From: Argopecten irradians
Lineage: Eukaryota; Mollusca; Bivalvia; Pectinida; Pectinidae
Direction: 5' to 3'
NCBI RefSeq assembly: GCF_041381155.1
Contig: NC_091138.1
Coordinates: 33,473,604 to 33,537,603, forward strand
DNA length: 64,000 nucleotides
Both the position numbers and the translations under genes were made by a program. The notes below the pieces were generated by a model. That model made no database searches, was not told the DNA's origin, and saw only the letters and a program-made list of their open reading frames with translations. Each line of letters starts with the position of its first letter. Positions within the stretch are counted from its first letter, which is position 1. Shown piece after piece: positions 34,801-47,800 of this stretch.

Positions 34801-37800
34801 AATTTGGGTTTAGGACTTGTTTCAAGAATTTCATTTGCTGATGATTAAACTTTTGGCAACTAGATCTCATGTTATTTGATGCCAAATTTTCTGTATTTGC
34901 ACATTACAGAGTTATCTGCACTTGTGGGTAGGTATTGATTGTGATGTCATGTGTTTGCGAGCATAATGTCAAATATTCAGAGAAAACTATGTGAATTTTT
35001 ATCATAAAACAATGTCATCACAATCAATACCTACCCATAAGGGAGATAACTCTGTAATATGCAAAGACAGAATACTAGATGTTCTCAAAAAAGAAAACTG
35101 AAGCAACTAGAAATCTAACTTTCTTTTCAAGAAAAATGCTTTCTCAAGAAATAAAGTCTTTTACATGTGCTTTGAATGTTTTTTTTACAAAGCTTGCTAT
35201 AAGATGTACCTTTGAGAAAAGGAGAAGTTTGCGCTGGAAGCGTTTTAATTGCTCCATGAGATGTTGTGATTTGACCTTGTCCTGATCGTGTTGTTTCTGT
35301 AACATTTCGTACTTATACTGTAGACAGCGGCCATTCTCCTCCTCCAGGTGGCAACTACAACACAAGATATTCTACCTATAGTCACTCTGAATCGCACAAG
35401 GATAAGATTTCACAGGTCAACCCGATTGGCCATCACCTTGAAACCATTTGGATAGGATAGGATACAGAAGAATGTTATCAAGCTAACAGAATGTACACAA
35501 ATATGAATGACTATGAAAACGTTTTGAGAAAAATCAGGAATAAAAATTGGTATGGTTCTTTTTTAATTTCAATATCGTTTAAACAGCATTGAGACCAAAT
35601 GGGTCAAATACCTAGGGGCTTTAACTGCCACCGTATGCTAATACAATCATTGCCTGTGTAAAATTTGGATAGACAATTTTTGTATCATCCATAGAACTGA
35701 TACATTTGGTTCTCGAATTGAGCACCCATGAACGCGATGAGTTGATGTAACATATGACTATATTTAACAAGTTCCTTCTATTTGTACCTGCTCTGCAGCT
35801 CGCCCTGTTTCTCCAGAAGGATAGCATTCATTTCCTGTAGATGTGCAATCCTCTGGCTCATCTGGGCAGGGTTTCTGTCAATAAAACAGACATGTCTCAT
35901 TACTTTATAAACCAGTAGATCCTAAATAATCTGGACACTTGTATCTCTAGTCCAAACAATCCGGATAGCAAATATTCCAGACTGCCTAATTCCGTCAATT
36001 AAGTCAATAATCAAACCAGTTCCCTGATATTTTTGTCCAGATTGTGAGTTTTCCAGACCATCAGTGTCCAGATTATCGTAGGTGGTCCATTGTGGTACTG
36101 GTATTCCCTTTTTTCACATTCTATTGATAATATACATAAAATGTATACCTTGAAATGATAAGTACATTAATAAATGCTATTTTCTATATTAGGTCATGTA
36201 TGCTCAAGCATTCCATTTGAATATTGATACCTCCTTGGGACTCTGAGTATAGACCAATAACTAACATTGAAAGCAACTATTAACAAAAATGATCTATTTT
36301 TGATCTCTGGTACCCTGCAGCCTGCAGACCATTTTATGAAAATACTTAAATTTATTTTTTTTTGGAATACTGTAATACTTTTTGTCATTATTTTGTCAGA
36401 AAGAAAACAATGTGAAGCCAGCCAAAGAAGTTGATATAGTACAGATGCTCCATAAGAACTGTATGCTTGGAAAACTGAGTACAATATATATTAATATCAC
36501 ACAATTAAAACATCTACAAACCAGAAGACTAAATCTATGAGTACATCAACTGAAATATGAAGAAGCTTACTGTATCTTTACTCCATCACTATCCACAGAC
36601 TCCCACTTCTCCAAACGATATTTCAGCTCCTGAAAATATTTCATTCAATAATTAAAACTTTATTAAATAAAATTGCTCTATCAAAGCAAAAAATGGACAT
36701 TCTATAATATTTTGAATACCCACACTAATTACAACAAAGCTATAGAATAACATTTAAATTATTTTTACCATTTTCTCAAATTCGGTTTGCTAAAAACTAC
36801 AACAGTTTTTCCCTTTAAATAAAAACATTCTGGTACCTACCGTATTTTCAACTTCAATTTTGGCAAATTCTTCTGATCGCTGTTCCAGCCTCTCTAACTT
36901 CTTCTTCATACTCTCTGTTTGCTCTTTCAGCAATAGATTGTTTTCATTAGTTCCCCTGATGAATGATGTAAAAAAAGAATGCATTTGATGGAAATCTGAT
37001 TTAAATACCTGGTACAGATCTACTTTTACTTATACATGTACTGCTAAATTGATGATTGGAGTCCAATATTTCTCAATCTCACAAGGAGTCTCCCATTAAG
37101 GGGAATGCTTAAGTGATCTTTGGATCCACCAATCAAATCACTACTTCCTGAGCTATTTCATGCAGTGTTTAAGAAGAATGAGAGGATTAGTATCATATAG
37201 AAAGGATACATTTCTGATTTCCTTCAATTCTAGCATCTAATGCATTATCACAAATGCAAGCAGACAATATCTTTGCCCTGATGGCCGCCTGCCTAAAAGG
37301 CCAAAACATGTTGTCAACCAGCTGTATCAGAAGAAACCAGAATAAGCTATTGTAACCTGGCTCGGGAGTTATTTGTCTTCTTATTTTGATGCAGACATGT
37401 ATGTTTATACATGTATACATATATCTTTGTCTTCATCTTTTACATGAACAACTAACCTGAGGTACTCATTCTCCTCGCGGAGTTTCCTGACTTCCTTTTC
37501 CAGGGCTGGGAGTGAGGTAATCTGACTCTTCATGGCCTGTGTCATGATTGCATCTTCCGACATTCTGTTCACTTTCTGTTCCAGCATCTTATTGTGTCAT
37601 ATATACATTGCATTATTATTAAATGATGTAACACCAGAAATTATGTCTGTGAGACAGACTGATGTAATGCTTCAACCTCGGGATCAACAATGGATGAGAC
37701 TGACGTGGGTAATACTTTCCAATGAAGGAGTAGAGGAATGTTCATGAAACTGGGCCTGAACAAAATCATTGACCTATGATCAGTAGCTGGCAACTGTGCC

Positions 37801-40800
37801 ACTTAGGTTTTTTTAACCCTTAGATAATAGTTTGTGGTACATATAATGTACCGGATTTGCCGTAATTAGCATCCAGGGCGCTTAAATAATTGTAACAAAG
37901 GGGGGCGCTTATTAATAAACTAAAATGTAAGTTACAGTAAACATGCATATTGCTTTTCTCCTTTGAGATACATTATTATGTCATAATTCAAATGCATTAC
38001 TATGTTGTGATTCTCATGTAAAAGACTCACATGTAATATGGGGTATAATGCTGATGTTAGAAGCATCACATTTTGTAAAACATTATTAAATCCATGGAAT
38101 TGGGGCGTTTATACAAATTCAACTCTTCTCCAGAAAATGAAAGGGGTGCTTAGAGGGGGAGGGGCGTTAATTACGGTGAATACGGTATGTCAAAACACTA
38201 AAACCAGATGGCTACTACAGTCCCCTACAAATGACACGGTATATTACATGGGGAATTATATTATGATGGATTTAATCATTAAAATTTGATACTTGTGATA
38301 AACTCTCACCTTGATTTTGTTTTCAGCTTGTTGTGCAGCATGTCTACATTCCTGTAACTCATTCACTTCCAATGACAAGTCTGCTGCCCTCCTTCAATAT
38401 TTAAAGAAATATTTTAAAAAAGAAAAAGAAATATCAGTTAATGTATAAATAATAGTTTCATTTTTCAAAATAAAGATTGCAATCAAATTGATAAGTAAAT
38501 TATCTAATGTAAATATTATTTTCATCATTGTTTATCAACAGTATCCAGTGGTCTGTTCCCATATTTTTCTTCTTGTTGTAGAAATGACATTTGTCTCAAT
38601 TAAAATCTAGCAATTCTTCCTTTTCTAAATGTAAAAGACAATTTAACAATCATGCTTTACAAATGTATTACATAAACTTCCCTATCAGTCTTGGTACTTA
38701 CTTCATCTGTACTTTTAAATGTTCATTTGTTTCCTCTGCTTCTGCTTTTGCTTGCTGCATTTCTGTCTGGCACTTCACCAATTCATTTTGCATTTCAAAC
38801 ATTTTAGTTTTCGATGAATCTCTTAACTGAAAATTAAGACTTTCTTATAGATTGTTATCTTGAATTTTAGTTATGTTAGAGGAACAATTGCAATTTCACA
38901 TAAAGAATAAAGAAGAATAAAGAAGTTTTATTATTTCACCCATTCTAATTTCAATGCATAACATTTATCATCCATACTGGACAAATACAATCTGATTAAA
39001 ATACAGATCCTTATTATCACTAATTTTAATTGATGTTGCAAAGTGTAGAAAATGCATTGGATCGGAACATGACCCCTTATGAAATGTTGTCAGAACCTCT
39101 ATTGAACGGCGTTGGTATAAGTATCTGTATTTTATTCAGATTGATGACAAATATAGCCAAGATCAACAATTTATGTAACTTTCCTTATAATTCAAAGCAG
39201 TATTTCTACTTTCAGTCTTTTACCCTTCACATTGCATTATTGGTGCCTAAATATTGACAGCATTCAGGAGAAATGTTCAATATTTCAGTTTTTTAAGTAA
39301 GATGAGCATCATGAATGATTTTGTATTAAAGAGAAAATATGTTTTGAAGATAATAATGAATTTCTTAAAGTGAACAGTCGGGCAAGGATGGCTAAAGTCG
39401 GTAAAAATGGTGTAAATGTATCCAGTATAATTTCTTATGAAATGGAAAAATAAAATCTCTCGTCAAAATCTGTCTGCGTATGAAGAAATTAATTTAAAGT
39501 ATGGAAATTCTAAAACGTCCTCCCGGCTCACTATGTCCGTGGTTACATTTCCACGCAGCCTCGCTTTCAATGCTTTCAACTTTTCTTTACTTTAATGGTC
39601 AGAACTGGGAAACTAAGCAGAACTTGGCCGTCGTATTAATATGTGAGAACTTTTGGAAGGCCAATGAACGCAGTTAGACTGGTTTTCTTTGCCCGACTTT
39701 TCACTTTAAGGCAAATTATTTGGCATGTAACAATGTGAAAATGGTGTCATCTTTAGAGCTACAATAGGCGCATATTACTGCTAATGGAGCAAAGTAATGG
39801 TTATGTAAACCATATTTAAAATGTTTGTAAGCATTTTATCATACTTGTTTTATATCTCTTACCTATTAGGCAATAAAACTGAACCTTATGAAATATTGAA
39901 TTCTCAGCGAGACATTATTTCTTACTTACATATACATATGAAGGTCTTTCTGAACGGAATTTATACAGCAAATCTACAAATTGCGATTTTCACATCTTCT
40001 GAGAGGGAAAGTAGATATTAAGAATGGTAGTTATGTTTGTTCTTGACAAAAACAATATATCAATGCATGTGCACGCATAATATAATTTGGAAACCTACAA
40101 AAAAGTATCAAAAATTGTGCCTGAGTGATTTTCTGAGGCACTGCTCCACTACCACACATAGGCACCATTTCGTACCTGGTTGAAAGGTATAGTAGGCTGG
40201 GTACGTATATTCGTTCTATGTTTATTGAAATGCAAATTTGCTGTTAAATAGTCTGTGACTGTGGTAAAGATCTTGACTTACTTGTTGTAGTATCTGCTGC
40301 ATTTGTAATTTCTCTTTCTGCTGCACAGACAACTTGGCCTCAAAATTTGCCTTTTCTTCTTTCAGTTCTCCCCGACACGAAATTAGTTCCTCATGAAGGT
40401 GTTTCTCCTTGTCGGCCATGTATTTAAGCTTGGCTTTCAGTTCCTTTATCCTTTCCTCTTCTCGCTACAGAATAAGAAATGATTAACTAGAAATGTCTTA
40501 GGATATACTGCCTATACCCTCTGAGCAGGAATAGACAATACAGGATGTAATGTGACAAGACAGGGATAAGTAAAACTATATGCCACACTATTTCAAAGTT
40601 TTTGCAAATGACCATTTTTTTTGGATGAGAATTACATTTCATTACTTTTCACTACCTTTGAACTATCAATTAAACCAATATGCAGATCAAGAACTCCAGA
40701 ATCAACATTGGATAACAAAAGTATAAAGTTGAATGAATGACTAGATAGCAAATATGGGCAATATTCTTTTTTTTATTTCATTTTATAGAACAGAACTTCA

Positions 40801-41594
40801 ATAATAAAACCTAGTAATTCCATAGTTTTATTCACCTAAAATGTTTAAGTCAAGTAAAGGGAAACAGAGATTGTAAAATAAACTTACAGAAAACTATGCA
40901 TGGCTTACCTCCCTTTCACCTTTCAAATTTCCAATGTTTAAATCCATTTCAATTTTGGCTCGTTTATTAGATGTTCTTATCTCTTCAACCTCTGATTGAA
41001 GTTGCAAAATTTTGCTTTTAGCTGCAGTCATTTCAGCATCTTTTAATCTCCCCTCTTTTTCTCGATCTAGGAAATGAAATCAAAACACAGAATGCAATAC
41101 AAAGTAAATATTAAAGCAGTCTGAATGACTTACAGTTGAATTCAATAATTACATGTATTGGACGGTAAAACTTTCCTACAGGGTCACAATTAAATCATTT
41201 TCCATAATTAAAATTTTGTGATCTGCCTATAAGACTTAATAACAGTACATCTAAAAACCCATTATTTATTTTTTTATATACAAAATTGTTCACAACCTCA
41301 ATAATATTCTAAGTGACGAAAATATAAATCAAAATAATAATCCCTCTGAAAACTAACACATATTTAGTATTCAAGTTTCAACAACTCTATGTTCATTGTC
41401 AAAGACAAACCACATACCCAGTAGGTTTTTGATAGAAACGGCAGATTGTACAGACTGATCAAGGGACACATCTGTGGAACGGTCCAGGTCAAATCGCGGA
41501 ACACCTCGACGGCTATTATTAGACACAAAGCTGTCAAAGTCCCTCTTCATGCGAATGACTGCCGTATTATCTTCTGGGGTCAACATTTTGTAAT
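31853..41594 (-). CDS. MAD1L1: MAD1 mitotic spindle assembly checkpoint protein, complete
   Basis: Kinetochore and nuclear-pore coiled-coil scaffold that recruits MAD2. Coding exons (minus): 41586-41418 (exon starts 41594), 41066-40909, 40464-40282, 38826-38702, 38391-38310, 37587-37457, 36955-36841, 36629-36571, 35874-35788, 35354-35210, 34596-34399, 34093-34008, 33808-33718, 33255-33033, 32537-32347, 32011-31853. All phases join, giving 733 residues (human 718). It begins MLTPEDNTAVIRMKRDFDSF; residues to about 540 are heptad-rich coiled coil. The MAD2-interaction motif is 552-560 (KVLHFSMNP; human KVLHMSLNP). The C-terminal RWD-like domain is recognisable from REVCYQLTGYKIDI and AKQDSIPAFLSSITLNLFSR. 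The Bub1-binding RLK motif reads RLM (632-634). The 37587 acceptor lacks a good pyrimidine tract. The start Met lies 8 bp into its exon, so a separate 5' UTR exon must lie upstream. Confidence 0.96.
34897..35063. mobile_element. Foldback MITE, about 50-bp arms, in MAD1 intron
   Basis: CATTACAGAGTTATCT..GTAGGTATTGATTGTGATGT is mirrored by ATCACAATCAATACCTACCC..AGATAACTCTGTAATATG around a central loop of about 65 bp. Confidence 0.75.
35913..36092. mobile_element. Short CAGTGGACC-family MITE in MAD1 intron
   Basis: CAGTAGATCCTAAATAATCT and AGATTATCGTAGGTGGTCCA are degraded inverted termini. The interior retains TCCGGA-type and GTTCCCTGATATTT motifs of the 9069 element, in about 180 bp. Confidence 0.65.
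37846..38190. mobile_element. MITE-like element with GCGCTTA..GGCGTTAATTACGG ends
   Basis: TTTGCCGTAATTAGCATCCAGGG, TGGGGCGTTTATAC and GGGGCGTTAATTACGGTGAA give a partial inverted symmetry like that at 13484. It lies in a MAD1 intron. Confidence 0.45.
39365..39711. mobile_element. MITE with 22-bp TIRs in MAD1 intron
   Basis: CTTAAAGTGAACAGTCGGGC at the left and GCCCGACTTTTCACTTTAAG at the right are inverted with one mismatch, about 346 bp apart, with no transposase. It abuts the interspersed repeat at 39739. Confidence 0.75.
39739..40217 (-). repeat. About 480-bp interspersed repeat, copy A
   Basis: Largely co-linear, in reverse orientation, with 55800-56276. Shared strings include AGTATTAAGAATGG-like text, GGTAGTTATG, GCATTTTAT, TGAAGGTCTTTCTGAA, CACTGCTCCACTAC and GGGTACGTATATTC. 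The terminus holds a hairpin (GTACC..GGTAC). Confidence 0.8.
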
Positions 41595-42117
41595 CTGAAA
41601 TTGAAAATTGAATCAAACATTGTACAAAGTGAATTTCACCAGATACAATGTACATGTATATATATCGAGATACGCAAAAGAAAGACCTTCACTTTATAAA
41701 GCTTTTCCCTTGGCTAACTACTTTAAAGTTTGCGGACTTAGTAAAGTTTAACATGTTATTTTTGCATAATCATTATTAAAGTTAAATCATAATATAATCA
41801 TATCATAGTCTGATATGATCATATCATAGTCTGATATGATTTTGATATATGATTTGTTTTTCCAATTGACTTGTTTTAATATGGTTTTTGAAAGTATTAT
41901 CAAAATAAGCAATTTTACCTGGTTTTCAAACCTGAATTTTACTTCCTTTCATGAATATATCAATCAAACATTGTTTTTAATTTATGATTTCACATATATT
42001 TTATTTTCATTTCACATATTTTATTTTCATGTCCGTTTAATCCAAAGGTCTAATCTTTATAATTCTAGCCCCCTGAGCACTCATGATCATTGCGTCAAAT
42101 ATGATACTTAGGCATAA

Positions 42118-42222
42118 TATGAAAGACATCGTCCACTTGTAAACTGTTAAATAGATAATCACTTTTAAATATGAAAGACATCGTCCACTTGTAAACTGTT
42201 AAATAGATAATCACTTTTAAAA
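42118..42222. repeat. Perfect tandem duplication, about 52-bp unit
   Basis: TATGAAAGACATCGTCCACT through ATAATCACTTTTAAA is repeated head to tail twice with no visible differences, upstream of the MAD1 coding start. Confidence 0.9.
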
Positions 42223-43019
42223 CTGGTTTACTTCGGCAGGGGTTTCATTCAGGAAAGGCAGTGCAATTGCCATTTATGCTATCTGATGTAATTTAACAAC
42301 AAATCAGCCTGTACCACAGCTAGTTTTAACCAGCAAAAAGTACCAGGTATCGCCATCAAATTGAAACCCCTGCTTCAGATATCAGACATTTGTTGCCTTG
42401 ATGATAAATTTATAACTTTGGCTGAAGTTAGATATGATAGATAGATGATCATAAATCACTCTGTTTGGTTAAAATGAACAGTAAATCAAACATTATTTTT
42501 TTCATTCTTTATATGAAATATTATCAATATGATACGTTCATGTTATGTTCCACTATGGAAAAGGTTGGAACATTAAAAGCTACTGGGACCCAACCAGTAT
42601 TCGTGATGGAACAATAGTCGTGATTGTGTGCATATTCTACAGTTCTACTGTGCGTCCAGATTTCCGAATATCTGGAGCTGTGACGAATATTTCATGATGG
42701 TGTTGTTTTGTTTATGTGGAAATAATATGCAAACAATCAAATTGTTCCCAAATCATGACTTCTGTTCCTTCATGACTACTGGTCGGGTCCCAGTGCACGT
42801 GCTGAACTGCTGATAACAAGAATGTTGTTTACAAACAGCCGGTTTGTTTAGACGATATCAGGACATTTAAATCTAAACTTGCGTCAAGAACTCGGCTATC
42901 AACATATATATCAAACAGATTTTACCCTTGTTTCTTGCACCAAATTTTCAGAAAAATGTAAAGACTGTCAAAGCTGTAAATCAATGCATTTCTTCATAAA
43001 GCGACTTCGGACTTCCATA

Positions 43020-43070
43020 CTTCTTGAAACACGGCGCCATTTTTGTTTTCGAAAATAAGGGAAGTAACTC
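43020..43070 (-). promoter_or_regulatory. Possible MAD1 first exon / promoter region
   Basis: Read on the minus strand, AAAATGGCGCC resembles a YY1/E2F-type initiator motif. It lies in a patch less AT-rich than its surroundings and about 1.4 kb upstream of the MAD1 coding start, which needs a 5' UTR exon. A short open frame begins at this ATG but shows no recognisable domain. Evidence is weak. Confidence 0.3.
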
Positions 43071-43186
43071 TATAATAATGATTGTCGGCCTTGACAAAAT
43101 GATGATCAAAGGATGTGCTAAGTGCCGCACGATATTCATCAACGGTCCGTTTCGAGTTAAATCTATCGAGACGCTGATTGTTGCAT

Positions 43187-43250
43187 AGACCGATAACAAT
43201 CTAAATTAAGTTTTGAACACCGATAACAATCTAAATTAAGTTTTGAACAT
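43187..43250. repeat. Perfect tandem duplication, about 31-bp unit
   Basis: ACCGATAACAATCTAAATTA with AGTTTTGAAC occurs twice in direct succession. Confidence 0.9.
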
Positions 43251-44719
43251 TTTTTCTTACCTTTAATTTTTTTGTACAGTCAGAACAAAAATAAATTTTA
43301 TGAATATTGCAAAATATTCACTCATGTATGCATATTTTTAGTAGCTCATCAGCATCATTTCATTATCAGACAGAATATATATGTGTATTTTCTTATTAAT
43401 TTTTTAACTTCTACTGTCAAGCCAGAGATCTTGTGATTAAAAATAATTATGTCTTATATAATTAATTATTTATGTTTCGTGTATATCCCCCTGGTGTAAG
43501 GAATTATAGGTATGTAAATGACGAGTATAGTTGTAAAAACAATTGTGAAAAAGGCTTGAGAAAATCGTTTGTAAATGAAACAGCATCAAAGTCTATTCAG
43601 TCATAAGCACAGGGACCTGGCACGAAATTTTTTATATATATATATACATATATATGGCACGAAATTTTTTAACATATATATATATGTATACTGTTGGTTA
43701 AAAATTTTCGTGCCAGGTCCCTGTGGTCATAAGCGGCATACCACAAGGCAGAGTCTTATGTCCTATATATATATTATTATTTTTTTTTTTTTTTTGTCGT
43801 GTATATATATGCCAAGTTCAGAATTTCCGCTTTTCACACAGAACACAAAACGTAATAGATATAAAGGAAAATAAAGACTGAGAAACAGCTACAAGAGGAT
43901 TTAGAAGAACTGCAAGTCTAGTCGAACAAATGGTTACCGAAAAAAACCATAGGAAAAAGTGTACAAGAAAACAGTTCATGTCAGGGGATAATGGTCAGGA
44001 AATTAGATAGATCTAGAAATTGTTAACAACGAAAAGAATTAATATTGTTGATGCGAACTTAAACTTTAGAACTCATATTTAAATAGTTGAAAAGAAGTTA
44101 CTTAGAATTTATTTAGATGAACTTGATTAAACTTTTAAAACTATCTTTCGGTCAGAATTAAAATATGCTTCAGGCGTGCGGACCCCGTTTAAAATTTTAA
44201 ATCACACATATATATATATATTGATATATTGATCACATGTAGAATATGTAGGAAAGAACTTATAACATATAGGATTTAAAAATTAACATTGAGTGTTTGG
44301 AAATACTAAAACAATCGTGTTTTATATGTGACTTTTACATAAATAAATTTGTACTATGTGTTGTGTTCTTCTATGTGTAATAACTCGATGTCTAAATTAA
44401 AATAGTCTATTAGGTGTTTTTCAAGCTGGCATTACGTTATCGTTATCATAGAAGTACATTCTTTCATTTTGTGCAAATTACGCATGTAAACGATGTTCTA
44501 AAAGCATGTAGAAAACATGTACGAATGCAGAAATGTCGCTTAAACTTATTTAGTCTGCGCATTTCATCGTAAATGTATTCTCGGGAATGTCATTACTATC
44601 CTCAGACCATTTTATTTGTTTGTTTGTGAAGGACAAAACTTCGCTCCAAGATACATAGCACGAAAACCGCGGGAGAATTATTCTTGTTGTTGTAAGCGGC
44701 CTTTCCGACCACTGTGGAT
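43251..44719. other. MAD1 / SAM-gene divergent intergenic DNA
   Basis: AT-rich with poly-T and TA runs. Apart from the inverted repeat at 43608-43732, I see no exon or structured RNA here. Confidence 0.5.
43608..43732. repeat. Inverted repeat with TA-rich centre
   Basis: CACAGGGACCTGGCACGAAA and TTTCGTGCCAGGTCCCTGTG are perfect inverted ends about 120 bp apart; a second GGCACGAAATTTTTTA copy lies inside. The centre is (TA)n. It may be a very short MITE or a foldback. Confidence 0.85.
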
Positions 44720-44729
44720 GTCACGTGAC
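44720..44729 (+). promoter_or_regulatory. Palindromic E-box GTCACGTGAC
   Basis: A perfect 10-bp palindrome with the CACGTG core lies 86 bp upstream of the SAM-gene start codon. USF, MITF/TFEB and MYC-MAX family factors bind this core; GTCACGTGAC is also the CLEAR-type form. The position just upstream of the first exon suggests a proximal promoter element. Confidence 0.5.
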
Positions 44730-44814
44730 CGACTGCCATTATGCTAAGTTTAGAAAATGTCTCACGCGATTTAGGGGGTTTTCTCCCTCTCATGTAATAT
44801 TTTCCCATCATAAA

Positions 44815-47800
44815 ATGCCCGGCCCTGTTGAAAGATGGTTGGAGACCTTTATGTGTAAACAATATGCCGACACATTTGAAGCATATGGATTTAAAACACT
44901 GCAGTCTGTAAGTTGACCCTTTTATCAAGATTAACAAGATGGCGTATTGTGGTAAGATTTGAAAGCACATGTCGTACAAGAACGCAGTTATTCTTATTAT
45001 TGGTTTGTTTTACAGGTATGTCAGCTACAGCATCCACAACTCCAAGCTATGGGTGTTGCACAGGAACACTGTGAGAAGATACTAGAGAACGTGCATGTAT
45101 TAAGACAGACTTTATATGGTAAGAATCCAAAAACACGACATCACTATTTACACATTCACTCATGTAATGTTGTCAACAAACACTGTTTTTAAAAATTTCA
45201 CGAATTATTTGATTACTTAAACAATATATGGAAATAACTTTGATGAATCAATCGTCACTATGTGCAATGTCTTCATTATAATTGTTTAATATTTGATATT
45301 AAACAAACATGTTATTTGGTAATCATGTGATCAAATGATCGTTGATGTTGACAAATCTATGATAGTCTACTAAACAAGTACTTCCAATTTAAAAAAGTCA
45401 GAAACTTAAATGAATATAACCATATCCTTCTGTTTAGAGGAATACACATTTGCAAATGTACACTGCAGTGATTGCATATAAGATTGATTTAGAAAAGATA
45501 TATTTGCTACAATTGCCATTTCAAATCCAGGTGATTATAAATGTGTGTTCTGATGAAAGCTGTCATGCATCATGATCAAAGATTGACTAGGGATCATGAT
45601 GCTGTAGAAGCTGTCACTAACCTAAGCCGGATGACAGTCCTATAGGGTTCTGGAATGTGTGTCCAGGTAGCTAACATGTACAGCTGAATTGGTAGAGCAT
45701 CTGGCAAGTGTATAGAGGTCCTGGGTTCAAAACTTAGTCTGGCCTTGCTTTATTTTTTCCAGTCCTATAACAGTTTCATAGGTTTGGTTCCAATCTATGC
45801 AACCACAGCATATATACTATACATGACCCAGATCTTGACCTTGTTGTTGTAGTACATTTAGTACATACTAAGCATCTCTGGACCATCTGTCCGTCTCTAA
45901 TGATGTTCTCAAATGCAGAGATGGTGTACAACTCAAGATGTAGCCTGCTCTGAATTTTTTTATCACAAGTCCAAAAGCAGGGCAGTGATTTTACTCCTTA
46001 TATAACTGGGGTCGGTTAACAACCCCATTCCCAATCAATGCCAAACCCCTCTATTTTTTCCCAATTACAATAAAAAATTACCAAATCTGAAACTGTCTTC
46101 TCCCTAAACCTAAAAACAAACTACTCTGAAGCTGTACTGTAGTGATGGTCTTCATCTCTAGATAAATGAACTGTTTAACAATATCTATCACCTATAATAC
46201 CATGTTCAGAAATGGGTTAATTATTCCCAAAACTATTCTTTTTGCGATTAAAAATTCCCAATTTGTTACCAGGTCATTATAGAATTGGATTCCTGGCTGC
46301 CCAAATGAAAAATAGCATTGTATTTTCCAAAATTTGGTCGGTAATTTCCAAAACAATGTGAAGTTAAATTAAAACCCAGAATGATATCGTAAACCTAAGG
46401 CATCAGTAAGATCATGCAAAATTTAATATTTAGATATTATTGAAAGAAATGGCTAATCCTGTTTTTATTACCCCACTTTGATATTATTTTAACAAAATCG
46501 TGAAGAAAACTTAATTAAAATGATGCTAATGATATTTTCCCATTTGTTTTGCTTAGGGTCCTTTTCCCAAAATAGCTGACATAGATCTGATGACCTTGAT
46601 ATAACAGCATCCCAAATAAATATACTTTTTAAAGATGCTTCACCGCCGACAGAGCATAAATGATATTCATCATTTGAACAATAATTGGTGTTTAATCGTG
46701 TAAATGTATGTCTAATTAACACAAAAGATAATATATAGAATAATTTATTTGCCTTTGGTGCATACGCAATTAGTATTTCATTCCAAATAGCATATAGTGC
46801 CGCGGAATTTTTTCAGGATACAATTAATTATTTTTCACATTTTTAACTTGAAGTAAAATTAGAAGCTCAAACTTTTCAATGGTGGTAATGGTGAAAAGTA
46901 AGTAAGTAATTTTTGTAACTGAAGAAAAATACTTAATTGTCTGCTCCTGTTTTTTGATAGTGAAAAAATACCATATGTCAGCGGTGGAGCATCTTTAAGG
47001 ATTTATCTGTTGCATAGCACTTTCACAATAAGCACATTGTGGAAAGTATATGTGAAATCTAGTTCAGCAATCAACATTACTGAATTTGCACATTGTGGAA
47101 AGTATATGTGAAATCTAGTTCAGCAATGAAAGCATAGTCATTTTAATCCAGAAGTTTTAATAATCGTATAGTTATTTTAAAATATTCAAATTGTTTACGA
47201 TCACAACTACATCTCCGTCTTAGTAAACACGTGAATCAATCACCGTGAATCGGAAGGACGATCGCCGTTCAGACTTAGTCCTATTAAAATTCACTGCAAA
47301 CGTTTACATATCAAATTCGTTCAAATACAGAAGAATTTACGTACATTTGTCTCAGCAAAATGAGCAAACGATCGTGATTTAATTTAGAATGCGACATGCA
47401 CTGATGCAGTTTTTTTGGTAACATTATCACACATTAGGAAATTGGCGCGGGATGAAGCCATACTTTCACATTTCACACCGGTCACGTGTTTGGGAATTTG
47501 ATCGGTATTGCTATTGATACGTTTGTCATGGCATATTAAAAGAATAAGGGATAAGTAATGGAAAGTTATATCTAGCAAGTACCATGACCTATTTTATACT
47601 TATCAATGGAACATATGTTCTTGAGTTATTATAGAAACTTCAGTGATTGGATGTCCAAGTAAAAAATTGCAACCTGTATAGATAGAGGGTAAAGTAATGT
47701 CACATGAGGTACTATTTTTGGTACCAAACATTGTACCTGTGTACATGCTTACATATATATTCTCAGTTGAATATTTCAAACATTATCGTTTTTTGTCAGG

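Noticed and set aside
44602..44979. 125-residue minus-strand frame
   Set aside because: It overlaps exon 1 and the promoter of the SAM gene in antisense and has no domain features.
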